Source of the DNA: Eoetvoesia sp035555955
GTDB taxonomy: Bacteria; Pseudomonadota; Gammaproteobacteria; Burkholderiales; Burkholderiaceae_B
NCBI RefSeq assembly: GCF_035555955.1
Contig: NZ_DATMGA010000068.1
Span: forward strand, 1-64,000
Reading direction: 5' to 3'
DNA length: 64,000 bases
In this document: positions 26,006 through 34,520 of the stretch, piece by piece
Layout: every line of letters begins with the position of its first letter
Numbering within the stretch: the stretch's first letter is position 1
The notes under the pieces: generated by a model
Seen by the model: the letters and a program-made list of their open reading frames with translations, nothing else
What the model was told of the DNA's origin: nothing
Database searches by the model: none
Translations under genes and position numbers: made by a program

Positions 26006-26830
26006 TCAGCGATGGCGCGACACCCGCTGTTCCAGCCACCTCAGGCACAGGCCGGGAATGACAGCAAGAATGATGATGAATATGACTTGGCCGGTGATCC
26101 GCGCGAGCCGCGCATTCGCGATGTTGTTCACCAGCTCGTGGCCGAGTCCGCTCGTCGCCGACACCATGCCCGCCAGAATGAGACCGATCATCGTCAGGCC
26201 CAAGGCAATCCGCGCACCGCTGACCAGAGCCGGGACAAGCGCCGGAATAATGATCTTCGCAAGTTTTGCGTGCCACGGCAAAGTCAGCGCATCCGCCAGC
26301 CTGAGCAGGTTTTTATCCATGTCGACGGTCGCGCCCATAACCAGCAGCGCCATCGGAGGCAGCGCATGAGCAATGGCAAAGATCACTCGAACCTGTTCGC
26401 CGATCCCGAAAAAAATAATGAATACCGGATACAGGGTGACGAGCGGCACGCAATAGAACGCGAACATCGGCGTGGCGAAGACCCGCGACCAGAATGAGGA
26501 CAGGCCCAGGCCAAAGCCGATCAGAGCGCCCGCAATCACCGAAATGGCCCAGCTCAGCAACAACAGCCTGACTGTGGTGAGAATGCTCTGGCGATAGGCT
26601 TCGCGCCCCAGATCCAGGATAAGGCCCTGGATCGCCTCCAGGGGGCCGGGAAAGACCACGTTATTCAGGATGGCGGCCGCGATCGCCCAGATCACGACCA
26701 CGAACGCCGGTAATGCCAGCACCACCAGCACTTCGTTCAGCGCTCGAGCCAGGATCCCGGGCACGGCCGTGCCGGCGCGCTTCACCGCGCCGCAAGCCTC
26801 GTCCGATGCCGACAAAGCCATTTTGGTCAT
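26006..26830 (-). CDS. SsuC/TauC-type ABC permease, copy 2
   Basis: A 274-residue inner-membrane permease with six predicted helices and the BPD_transp_1 EAA region (LADALTLPWHAKLAKIIIPALVPALVSGARIALG, residues 180-215). It belongs to the nitrate/sulfonate/taurine family. Its ATG overlaps the stop of the first permease (ATGA), so start 26830 is chosen although the frame continues upstream. Confidence 0.85.
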   Translation of the reverse strand: MTKMALSASDEACGAVKRAGTAVPGILARALNEVLVVLALPAFVVVIWAIAAAILNNVVFPGPLEAIQGLILDLGREAYRQSILTTVRLLLLSWAISVIAGALIGFGLGLSSFWSRVFATPMFAFYCVPLVTLYPVFIIFFGIGEQVRVIFAIAHALPPMALLVMGATVDMDKNLLRLADALTLPWHAKLAKIIIPALVPALVSGARIALGLTMIGLILAGMVSATSGLGHELVNNIANARLARITGQVIFIIILAVIPGLCLRWLEQRVSRHR

Positions 26831-27624
26831 AGCGACATCCTTTTGCTTCGTCCACGCAACAACAAGCCGAACAAAGCATTCACGCCCAAGGCAAAAACCA
26901 GCACGATGACAATCCCCGCATACATGTCGTTCAACGAGAAATGGTCGTAGGCATAGGAAATGAAATGGCCCAGCCCGTATGTGGAAAGGATGAACTCGCT
27001 GGCCATGACGCCGATGATGCAGAACGACAGCGCCAGCCTGAGCCCCACGACAATCTGATTGAGGGTCGATGGAATGAGTATCTTGAAAACATAATCGGTG
27101 GTCGAGAGCTGCAGTGCCCGTGCCAGCTTGATGGTGATCCGCGGAATGGAGTCGAGCCCATCGAGCGTGGACGTGATGACCGACACGATGCCCAGCAAGG
27201 CGCCCAGCAGAACCACGGGAACCAGGCCGATGCCGGCGACGACCACAAGCAGCGGATACAGCGCGAAAGTCGGTATGGCGTAGTAGATAGAGAGCCATGG
27301 ATCGAACACTCGCCGCAACAACGGGACGCGCCAGAGGATAAGGCCGATGACGATGCCGCACACGGACGCGAACACGAACGCAAGCAGGATAGCCAGGAGA
27401 CTGGGGCCCAGATGGTGCAGCCAGAAAGCTTCATCGACAAGCAATTGCCCGGCACGGATCAGAATAAGGCTTAGCGGCGGCAAGGTGAAGGAGTCGATCA
27501 GCCCCGTCCTGGGCCCGATCTCGAGCACGGCAAGAATGAGCGCCACGCCAAGAAGCATCCAGGCCCTGGGACCAAGCCCAAGGCGCCGATCAGTGCACGC
27601 CGCCGCGACCGATGCGCGTGTCAC
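26827..27624 (-). CDS. SsuC/TauC-type ABC permease, copy 1
   Basis: A 265-residue permease with six helices and the EAA motif (IPRITIKLARALQLSTTDYVFKILIPSTLNQIVVGLRLALS, residues 160-200). The GTG start at 27624 overlaps the ATPase stop (GTGA). With the second permease it probably forms a heterodimeric channel, which is less common than the homodimer of SsuC systems. Confidence 0.85.
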   Translation of the reverse strand: MTRASVAAACTDRRLGLGPRAWMLLGVALILAVLEIGPRTGLIDSFTLPPLSLILIRAGQLLVDEAFWLHHLGPSLLAILLAFVFASVCGIVIGLILWRVPLLRRVFDPWLSIYYAIPTFALYPLLVVVAGIGLVPVVLLGALLGIVSVITSTLDGLDSIPRITIKLARALQLSTTDYVFKILIPSTLNQIVVGLRLALSFCIIGVMASEFILSTYGLGHFISYAYDHFSLNDMYAGIVIVLVFALGVNALFGLLLRGRSKRMSL

Positions 27625-28403
27625 AGAGCGGCCCCTTGCCTGGCCAGGGCATCTTCAGCCTCGGTGCGGAGCAGGCCCCAGACCTGTTCGGTCAGGCGCG
27701 CCGCCTCTTTCAAGCCGAGCACCGATGGATCTCTTTCCGCAGGCAGATCGACCGGCGCATCGAGAATGATGCGGCCAGGCCGCGCGCTCATTACAAGAAT
27801 GCGGTCGGACAGCAAAACCGCTTCCTGGATGCTGTGCGTGACGAAAATGACGGTTGCCTTGACATGGCGCACCATCTTCAGAAGCTCGAAGCCAAGCACC
27901 ACGCGGGTTTGCTCGTCCAGCGCCCCAAAGGGCTCGTCCGCCAGGACGAGATCGGGCGCGGTGCTCAGGACACGGGCGATGGCGGTACGCTGGCGCATGC
28001 CGCCGGACAACTGATGGGGATAATGCCCGCCGAACTCCGAAAGGCCGACACGGCGCAAAACATCGGCCGCCACCGCCTGCCGCTCGGCCTCCGGAACCTT
28101 GCGGGCTTCGAGGGCGAAGGCGGCGTTTTCGAGCACGGTGCGCCACGGCAGCAAAGCGGCTTCCTGGAAGATGATACCGGTTTCCCTGCGAGGCGCGGAA
28201 AGAAGCTGCCCGTCGACCAGAACCCTTCCATCGTTGATCCGGTTCAACCCGGCAACGATATCCAGAAGCGTGGACTTTCCACACCCGCTCGGCCCCACGA
28301 TAGTCGTGAAACTGCCGGGCTCGAAGCGGGTGGTAGTGTTGTCCAGCGCCACCACCTCTCCGTATACCTGACCAACGTCTTGCAATTCAACCAGGACACC
28401 CAT
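27621..28403 (-). CDS. SsuB/TauB-type ABC ATPase
   Basis: A 260-residue ATPase with Walker A GPSGCGKST (residues 38-46), Q-loop FQEAALLPW, signature LSGGMRQR (about residue 132), Walker B LVLADEPFGALD (about 153) and H-loop VTHSIQEA. Sequence style is that of the nitrate/sulfonate/bicarbonate family. It energises import by the two permeases. It lies 60 bases after the binding-protein gene. Confidence 0.9.
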   Translation of the reverse strand: MGVLVELQDVGQVYGEVVALDNTTTRFEPGSFTTIVGPSGCGKSTLLDIVAGLNRINDGRVLVDGQLLSAPRRETGIIFQEAALLPWRTVLENAAFALEARKVPEAERQAVAADVLRRVGLSEFGGHYPHQLSGGMRQRTAIARVLSTAPDLVLADEPFGALDEQTRVVLGFELLKMVRHVKATVIFVTHSIQEAVLLSDRILVMSARPGRIILDAPVDLPAERDPSVLGLKEAARLTEQVWGLLRTEAEDALARQGAAL

Positions 28404-28463
28404 ATATGACTCGCCTCGATTTCAATTAGGACATACGGCCTAAAATAGATAGCGCTGAAGCGT

Positions 28464-29465
28464 TCAATCGGGAATCTTGCCTTTGTACTTCTCTGGCAAA
28501 TAAGCATCCGTGAGCAGGCCTTTCCAGTCCACATGCTCGATCTTGTCCGTATAGCGCAGGCCTTCCGCGACACCCGCCAGGGATTTTGGATTGAAGGCCA
28601 GCGAAAGCACGTTCAGATCGTTGAACTTCTGAATCAGCTCCTTCCCGATTTGCGGATTCACATTGAGGCTGGCCGCGTACATTTCACCGGCCTCCGAGGG
28701 ATTGGCCTTCATCCAGTCTATCGCGCTCTGCAGGGCTCGCAGCAAGCCCCGCGCCACCTCTGGATGCTTTTCCGCATAGCGACGGCTGCTCACGATCATC
28801 GTCAATTCGTAATACGGCACGAATTCGTTGCCCCGGACGACAACCCTGAGATCCTTCGTGTGCTCTTTTTCCGTAAGGGGCGGAATGAACGTGACGTCGA
28901 CCGCCCCGCTTTGCAACAGGGCGATCCCCGCTCCGACCCCGCCCGTCGCGACCCGCTTGGTGGTTTCCATGTTGAGGCCGGCATGTTTGGGCACCAGATA
29001 GCTCATAGCCTCGGTGACCGACCCTGCGTTCGTGAACCCCCAGGTCTTGCCGTCGAGATCCTTGACGGTCTTGATGGGAGAGTCCTTCATGACCGCCCAG
29101 CCGATTTCAAATGGAACCTCCGACGCGCCCGAAATGACCTTGATCGGCGCGCCTTTCATGTAGGCGTTGACCAGGGCGGAAGTGGCCACCTGCCCGAATG
29201 GAAGATCCCCCGCAATGACATTATGCAAAGTGGTTCCGCCACCTTCCGCCGGCAGCACTTTGTCGAGCACGATTCCCTCGCGTTCGAAAAAACCCTTGGC
29301 TTGCGCCACTTTCCAGGGCATTCCGTTGATATCGTTCGCTTGCGCCACCGATACCGTTATATGCGTCAGTTCCTTGGCGGCGCCCAGAGACGGTGAAACC
29401 ATTGCAAACGCAATGGTGAGTGCGCCGGCGCCCGCCAACAGAGTTTGCCTCCAGGTCTTGTTCAT
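28464..29465 (-). CDS. ABC substrate-binding protein, NMT1/SsuA-like
   Basis: A 333-residue periplasmic binding protein with a signal peptide (MNKTWRQTLLAGAGALTIAFAMVSPSLGA). The mature part has the NMT1/SsuA pattern: AKGFFEREGIVLDKVLPAEGGGTTLHNVIAGDLPFGQV and WAVMKDSPIKTVKDLDGKTWGF. A GGAGGAGA ribosome site precedes the ATG. First gene of the importer operon, consistent with its higher expected dosage. Ligand not predictable from sequence; thiamine precursors, sulfonates, nitrate and aromatic acids are all known in the family. Confidence 0.88.
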   Translation of the reverse strand: MNKTWRQTLLAGAGALTIAFAMVSPSLGAAKELTHITVSVAQANDINGMPWKVAQAKGFFEREGIVLDKVLPAEGGGTTLHNVIAGDLPFGQVATSALVNAYMKGAPIKVISGASEVPFEIGWAVMKDSPIKTVKDLDGKTWGFTNAGSVTEAMSYLVPKHAGLNMETTKRVATGGVGAGIALLQSGAVDVTFIPPLTEKEHTKDLRVVVRGNEFVPYYELTMIVSSRRYAEKHPEVARGLLRALQSAIDWMKANPSEAGEMYAASLNVNPQIGKELIQKFNDLNVLSLAFNPKSLAGVAEGLRYTDKIEHVDWKGLLTDAYLPEKYKGKIPD

Positions 29466-29731
29466 ATCAAAGTCTCCTCCAGCATCGAGTGCCAGGTTTA
29501 TGGGTCGGTAGAAAACACCACGAGGCTATTCAAACCCCAGCCACGATAATTCTGATATTTATTTTGGAAGCGAGCATGCCTGTGAGATATGCCGCTGATA
29601 CGCCAGTCTCTGCTTTGTTTTATAACATGCTGGTTAAGCATGTATCCAATATGTTCTGGGCACGCGCAGCCATATATTATCTTTATGGTTGGCCGCGCTC
29701 ATACCCTCTATGGCTCTATGAGTAAGCGGAT

Positions 29732-30220
29732 TCAATCCTCGTCGGAGCAAACCGCCTGCAATTTTTGCAGAATGTCGTATAGCCGCACGCGATCCTCTTT
29801 GTCGAGCGACAACAGCAGACGCGCATGATGCATGCGCGCTAGCGGCATTGCCGCATCCACCAGCTTAGAACCCTTCGCCGTAATGTTGCAGGCCAGCGAT
29901 CGGTCGCCGCTTTTCATGGACGCGGTGTTGACCAGCCCCTTCTGGGCAAGCTCTTTGACGGTGCGGCTGACCAGGGCTTTATCGGTGGCCGCGACCTCGG
30001 CCAATTGTTTCAGCGGTATGGATTTATGATGCGCCACCGTGGACAGCAACCGCCACTGCGGCAGGGTAAGCCCTGCGCCCCGGGCGTAGACGCCGGGAAA
30101 GCGCTTCAAGTGCGCGGCAATCCGCACAATGTGCACGGACAGGAAATCTTCGACGGTAAGGTTGGAGCCATCGAGTTCGATGTGCTCCCATGGGCATGGT
30201 GTAGAAGTATCGCGCGTCAC
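29732..30220 (-). CDS. MarR family regulator
   Basis: A 162-residue MarR protein with LTLPQWRLLSTVAHHKSIPLKQLAEVAATDKALVSRTVKELAQKGLV as helix-turn-helix and a wing SGDRSLACNITAKGSKLV. The frame opens at 30271 with TTG, but the GTG at 30220 has a GGAAGG ribosome site at the right distance, so I place the start there. It precedes the importer operon by 266 bases on the same strand and, together with the LysR gene at the far end, brackets it; control of the cluster by this regulator is an inference. Confidence 0.8.
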   Translation of the reverse strand: MTRDTSTPCPWEHIELDGSNLTVEDFLSVHIVRIAAHLKRFPGVYARGAGLTLPQWRLLSTVAHHKSIPLKQLAEVAATDKALVSRTVKELAQKGLVNTASMKSGDRSLACNITAKGSKLVDAAMPLARMHHARLLLSLDKEDRVRLYDILQKLQAVCSDED

Positions 30221-30386
30221 AGTCAACCTTCCGAATGCTGGAACAGGGGTACACAATAAAACACGGAGCAATCGGAAACCAGGACGAGGCTGTTGCGCCC
30301 AATCGTCGTGAAAGAACCGGAACCCTTCCCCTAGTGTACTGTTTGGGAAGCGATTGTATCACCGTCGTGGCGCATGACCGGCGGGT

Positions 30387-30707
30387 TTACCGGCGATGAA
30401 CAGCCAGCCAGACCGTGGGTTCCTCGTTCGAGGTAAAGGCCACGCGATGCCTGCATCCCGCGGGCAACCAGCAATGCTCGCCCACCCTCAGCCGCAACAA
30501 CTCGTCATGGCCAGCCATTTGCAGCGCAGCCTCGCCACGCAGCACGATCACCCATTCGTCCCAGTCCTGCTCGTACCAGAAATCACACGGACTGGCCTGG
30601 CCATGCGATACGATGCGCTCGATGCGCAGACCCGGCACATCGAGCAGATCGTCGAAGGATTCCTGAGTACCGTCTAGCGGCAGGGCCTTGAACAGATTCG
30701 ACAACAT
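30387..30707 (-). CDS. Cupin domain protein
   Basis: A 106-residue single-cupin protein. Motif 1 is replaced in part (DFWYEQDWDEWVIVLRGEAALQM: no His pair, but Glu and the G preserved) and motif 2 reads LRVGEHCWLPAGCRHRVAFTS with one His. The metal site may therefore be weak. It lies 22 bases behind the MtfA-type gene on the same strand, with an AGGAGA ribosome site. Function not known. Confidence 0.75.
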   Translation of the reverse strand: MLSNLFKALPLDGTQESFDDLLDVPGLRIERIVSHGQASPCDFWYEQDWDEWVIVLRGEAALQMAGHDELLRLRVGEHCWLPAGCRHRVAFTSNEEPTVWLAVHRR

Positions 30708-30729
30708 GGTTTCTCCTGATGCCGGTAAA

Positions 30730-31599
30730 TCACGGAAAATCGCCGGCGACCCGCAGGCTTTGCCCCGTCAGCCGCTCCAGCGGATCCTGGCGATAATATT
30801 GCCGCAACAGCCCGTACCAATCGGGCAACGCCTGCGCCAAAGGCTCGGGATCCACAAAGAAAGCCTCGGAACTGACCGCGAAGAACTCCGCCGTATCCAT
30901 GGCCGCATAGGGATCCAGAGGGAGGCTGTCGTACCATGGCGCGGCGGCTTCGGACTCGGGATCGATGTGGCGCGGAATGGCGTCTTCGACGGCATCGAGG
31001 GCGGTATTGAAATCGTCGAAGGCGGCGTCGAGCACACGCATCCAGATTGCGGGGCGGATATCCGCGTGGTCGTGCAGGCTTGGCATGCCGTCGGCGGCGC
31101 CGCCATACAGATCCAGCTTGTGCGCGAACTCGTGGATGACCACGTTCACGGCATGGCGTCCACCCGGCTCGCTGTCTTCCCACGACAGGATTATCGGACC
31201 ACCCTCCCAGGCCTCGCCCGAAGCCTCGAGCAGGTATTCGTGCACCACTCCGTCTTCGTGAACCTCGCTGCGCGGAATCAAAAAGCCGCCCGGATACACC
31301 ACGATTTCCACCCAGCCTTCGTACAGCGAGGGATCGAGCTCCATGATGGGCAAGGCCGCCTGGATGGCGACGGCAAGCCGGATGTCGTCGGTTATTTCAA
31401 ACCCATGCGCACCGCTGAATGTCTTGCTGGCCAGCAGCCACGCGGCGCGTGCGCGCAAGGCTTCGTCCTGCTGCGCCGAAAGGCCCGCCAGAAAAGGCAG
31501 GCCGTCAACCGCCCGCCTCCAGGCCCGGGGCGAGATAAGGGAAAGTTCGCGCATTACGCGCCGTCGGCTGGCGCCTTTGCCGGCAAGCCACCTGAACAT
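30730..31599 (-). CDS. MtfA-like M90 zinc peptidase
   Basis: A 289-residue protein with the zincin motif HEFAHKLD (about residue 165) and the family segments EIVVYPGGFL and AEFFAVSSEAFF, the latter supplying the third ligand Glu. E. coli MtfA (265 residues) is a cytosolic aminopeptidase that binds the Mlc repressor and so affects glucose transport; whether that partner exists here is not shown. ATG 31599 is used; a TTG at 31650 has no ribosome site. Confidence 0.85.
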   Translation of the reverse strand: MFRWLAGKGASRRRVMRELSLISPRAWRRAVDGLPFLAGLSAQQDEALRARAAWLLASKTFSGAHGFEITDDIRLAVAIQAALPIMELDPSLYEGWVEIVVYPGGFLIPRSEVHEDGVVHEYLLEASGEAWEGGPIILSWEDSEPGGRHAVNVVIHEFAHKLDLYGGAADGMPSLHDHADIRPAIWMRVLDAAFDDFNTALDAVEDAIPRHIDPESEAAAPWYDSLPLDPYAAMDTAEFFAVSSEAFFVDPEPLAQALPDWYGLLRQYYRQDPLERLTGQSLRVAGDFP

Positions 31600-31804
31600 A
31601 GCTGGTGATCCAAGGAAAACAGATAGAGGAATATCCGATGATACCCGCAAGGGTCAACAAGCATTTTGCGCCCGTCCGGCAACAGCCGCTTACAACAGCT
31701 ACGCAATCTTCCAAAAAATCCTGCGCGGAACGCGTCGGATGGTGCTGGCTGTTCTATAGTGAAATCTATGCGGCAAATGGTGATTCCGCAATTCGGAGAG
31801 GTTC

Positions 31805-33085
31805 ATGGCTTATCTGTTTTCACGTCTGGCCTTTGTGCTGATCGGCCTGCTTTTCGCCCTGGGCGCAGTACCTTCCCAGGCCGCCGACGCCTACAGCCCC
31901 GAAGAGCTCGAACAACTGGTGGCGCCCATTGCCCTCTACCCCGATCCGCTGCTCTCGCAGGTGCTCATGGCCTCCACCTATCCGCTGGAAATCGTCGAAG
32001 CGGCACGTTGGCGGGCCGGCCAGCCGCAAAGCCTGTCGGATCAGCAGTTGTCGGGACTGCTGGCGGACAAACCCTGGGATCCCAGCGTAAAAGCCGTAGC
32101 GGCGTTTCCCGACGTGCTGGAGATGATGAACGAGAAAATCAGCTGGACGGGCCAGTTGGGCAATGCCTTTCTCGATCAGCAGGAAGACGTCATGGCAGCG
32201 GTGCAGCGCCTGCGCGCCCGCGCCCAGGCGGCCGGCAATCTTCAATCCGGGCCGCAGCAGACCGTCACGGTATCGGGCAGCCCATCGGTCATCGCCATCG
32301 CGCCGGCCCAACCTGATACGATCTACGTCCCTATCTACAATCCTGTCGTCATCTACGGCCCGTGGCCGTATCCCGGCTATCTGCCCTATTATTGGCATCC
32401 GCCGCGCTATGTTGTCCGGGGCCCGGTCATTACATTCACGACCGCCTTCATCGTGGGCGGTGTGCTCTGGAGCACCTACAACTGGCATCACCGCCGTTTC
32501 GACATCAACGTGAACCGCTACAACCGGTTCAACCGCACGCATATCACCGGCCCTGTCTGGCATCGGGAGTTCGAACAACGCCGCGCTGCCGCCTATCGCC
32601 ACGAGGCCGTTCGGGAGCATTACGGCAATCCGCGCAACGCAGTCCCTCGGGGCCCCATGCCCAATAGACCTGGGCCCGAACATGCAGGGCCGCCGGCCGG
32701 CGGCCGTTCCAGCTTCGGGCACACGCCGCCCGGCCAAGGCGTGACCCGCACGCCTCCTCCCGCCGAAGCGCCGCACGGGCAAATCCACACGCGCACTTCG
32801 CAACCACCGTCGTCGTCGATGCAGCAACCGCAACGACAGCCGCAACAAACGCAACAGCGGCCGCCTCAACAGCAGCCGCAGGCGCGGCCACAGCAACCAC
32901 CGCATCACGCGCCGGGCGGGGAAAGACCTGCGAACGTGATCCGCACACACGAATTCCACAACGAAGCGGCCCACACGCGGCCTCCGGCTGAACGCCAGGC
33001 CCAGAGGCAGGAACATAGGCAGGAATACCGGCAATCCCACGCGCCGGCCTCCGAACGCCATGAAAGGAATGGCGGCGACAGATAG
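31805..33085 (+). CDS. DUF3300 domain secreted protein
   Basis: A 426-residue exported protein: signal peptide (residues 1-26, ..LGAVPSQAAD), DUF3300 domain (residues 28-215; YSPEELEQLVAPIALYPDPLLSQVLMASTYPLEIVEAARW and AQPDTIYVPIYNPVVIYG are diagnostic), one hydrophobic stretch around residue 215, then a His/Arg-rich region and a Pro/Gln-rich low-complexity tail (about residues 280-426). The family is common in Gram-negative bacteria and has no settled role. The tail may be disordered and bind the cell wall or partners. Confidence 0.8.
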   Translation: MAYLFSRLAFVLIGLLFALGAVPSQAADAYSPEELEQLVAPIALYPDPLLSQVLMASTYPLEIVEAARWRAGQPQSLSDQQLSGLLADKPWDPSVKAVAAFPDVLEMMNEKISWTGQLGNAFLDQQEDVMAAVQRLRARAQAAGNLQSGPQQTVTVSGSPSVIAIAPAQPDTIYVPIYNPVVIYGPWPYPGYLPYYWHPPRYVVRGPVITFTTAFIVGGVLWSTYNWHHRRFDINVNRYNRFNRTHITGPVWHREFEQRRAAAYRHEAVREHYGNPRNAVPRGPMPNRPGPEHAGPPAGGRSSFGHTPPGQGVTRTPPPAEAPHGQIHTRTSQPPSSSMQQPQRQPQQTQQRPPQQQPQARPQQPPHHAPGGERPANVIRTHEFHNEAAHTRPPAERQAQRQEHRQEYRQSHAPASERHERNGGDR

Positions 33086-33103
33086 CGCTGCGCCAGCGCA
33101 AAA

Positions 33104-33182
33104 CCCTTGGCACCAAGACGCCAAGGGCCGGCCTGCGCCTGTTTGACGCCCCGCGCGTAACTTGATTTCAGCTACGCGCGGG
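33104..33182. terminator. Two hairpins between convergent genes
   Basis: CCCTTGGC (33104-33111) / GCCAAGGG (33120-33127) is an eight-base perfect stem; CCCGCGCGTA (33150-33159) / TACGCGCGGG (33173-33182) is a ten-base perfect stem. Both lie between the DUF3300 stop and the binding-protein stop. Neither has a proper U-run, so they may act as mRNA end stabilisers rather than classical terminators. Confidence 0.5.
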
Positions 33183-33197
33183 AAGGCAGGGAAGCGT

Positions 33198-34370
33198 TCA
33201 CCCGTTCATCTTGCACAAATGTGAATAGACATCGCCATGGTCCTTGACCAGGGTCTTGATGACTTTGTAGTCGAGCTTGCCGTCGGCGTTGCGCTCGATG
33301 TGCGCAAGAGACCAATCTTGAACCGGGTACTGGTTGGGCCCGAAGTGGAAGCTGCCGCGCACACTTTGGAAGTCAGCCTTGCGCAGGGCCGCGCGGAACT
33401 GGTCGGGCTTGCCCTTGTAGTCGCCGTCGACGGCTTTCAGGGCCGAACCGATGGCGCGGGCGGTATCGTACGCCGTGGCCGCATAGCTGGAGGGGCGGCG
33501 CTTGAAGGTTTTTTCGAAGTCGGCCACGAAGGTCTTGCTGGCCTGGTTGTCGCGGCTGGCGGTCCATAACGTGCTGAGGTAATAGCCATCGGCCGCATCG
33601 CCCAGGGCGGCCAGCATGCGGTCGTCCAAAGCAAGGGTCGTTACCATTTTCACGGACTTGTTCAAGCCCGAGTTGGCGAATTGCTTGCCGAAGTTGATGC
33701 CCGCCCCGCCCGGCAGGAACTGGAACACGCCGTCGGGATTCAGCGAGCGGATGCGCGCCAGCTCGACGGAATAGTCCGACTGGTCGAGCTTGGTGTAGAT
33801 TTCGGCCAGAACCTCGCCCTTGAACTCGCGCTTGAAACCGCTTAGCGCATCGCGCCCGGCCTGATAGGCGGACGCCACCAGGACGATCTTCTTGATGCCT
33901 ACCTCGTTGGCGGCCATGGCGGCGGTATCGCTATGCGAATCGTTCTGGAAGCCCACCGAGAATAGGTTCTTGTCGCACCCCCTGCCGGCGAAATTCGAAG
34001 GACCCGCGTTCAGGCTGACATAAAAGCCCCCCTCCTTCACCACAGCTGGCGCAACCGCAATCATTACATTGGAAAAATTGATACCGGTGAACAGGCGTAT
34101 GCCTTCCTGCAGCATTTTGTCGGCCGACTGCTTGCCCGAGCTGGGCTTCAAGCCGTCGTCCTCGACCACGAGACTGACCGGGACGCCGCCCAGCTTGCCG
34201 CCCTCCTGCTGGATAGCCAGGGCAAAGCCGTCGCGCTCGTCCTCGCCGATATAGCCCGCCGGGGTCGACAGCGTCGTGATGAAGCCTATTTTGACGGGCT
34301 CCTGCGCATGGGTCGCCACGGCCGATACGGACAAAGCCAGGCCAAGGCCAAGTTTTGCTAATTGATTCAT
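33198..34370 (-). CDS. LivJ-type ABC substrate-binding protein (orphan)
   Basis: A 390-residue periplasmic binding protein with signal peptide MNQLAKLGLGLALSVSAVATHAQ and a Peripla_BP_6 fold (EPVKIGFITTLSTPAGYIGEDERDGFALAIQQEGGKLGGVPV). Family members bind branched-chain amino acids, amides or aromatic acids. GAGGAG precedes ATG 34370; the open frame extends upstream without support. No LivHMGF partners are in the window, so it must work with components elsewhere. It follows the catabolic operon on the same strand and may import an aromatic substrate. Confidence 0.85.
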   Translation of the reverse strand: MNQLAKLGLGLALSVSAVATHAQEPVKIGFITTLSTPAGYIGEDERDGFALAIQQEGGKLGGVPVSLVVEDDGLKPSSGKQSADKMLQEGIRLFTGINFSNVMIAVAPAVVKEGGFYVSLNAGPSNFAGRGCDKNLFSVGFQNDSHSDTAAMAANEVGIKKIVLVASAYQAGRDALSGFKREFKGEVLAEIYTKLDQSDYSVELARIRSLNPDGVFQFLPGGAGINFGKQFANSGLNKSVKMVTTLALDDRMLAALGDAADGYYLSTLWTASRDNQASKTFVADFEKTFKRRPSSYAATAYDTARAIGSALKAVDGDYKGKPDQFRAALRKADFQSVRGSFHFGPNQYPVQDWSLAHIERNADGKLDYKVIKTLVKDHGDVYSHLCKMNG

Positions 34371-34423
34371 ACCGCTGCTCTCCTCAGGGTTGAACTGCCA
34401 AAAAAGCTTATTGATTATTGATG

Positions 34424-34492
34424 TCAGGCGTTGCGCACCATGACCCGCATCGACCCGATGCCCTGGAACTCGGCCACGATGCAGTCTCCTGC
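34424..34492 (-). pseudogene. Relic of an FAA-hydrolase family gene (C-terminal 22 codons)
   Basis: On the minus strand the codons before the TGA at 34426-34424 read AGDCIVAEFQGIGSMRVM then VRNA. This is the closing strand of fumarylacetoacetate-hydrolase family proteins (pattern GDxVxxEIxGIGxLxNxV). Two codons upstream the frame hits a TAG and no N-terminal part exists; the intact flavin-reductase-fold gene ends only 28 bases away. It is therefore most likely the remains of a gene deleted from the end of the dioxygenase operon. Confidence 0.6.
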
Positions 34493-34520
34493 ATTCTACC
34501 CGCCGACGCAAGCAATCGTG

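Noticed and set aside
26006..27361. A single 451-residue permease protein
   Set aside because: The first 177 codons overlap the other permease in a different frame; the true start is the ATGA overlap at 26830.
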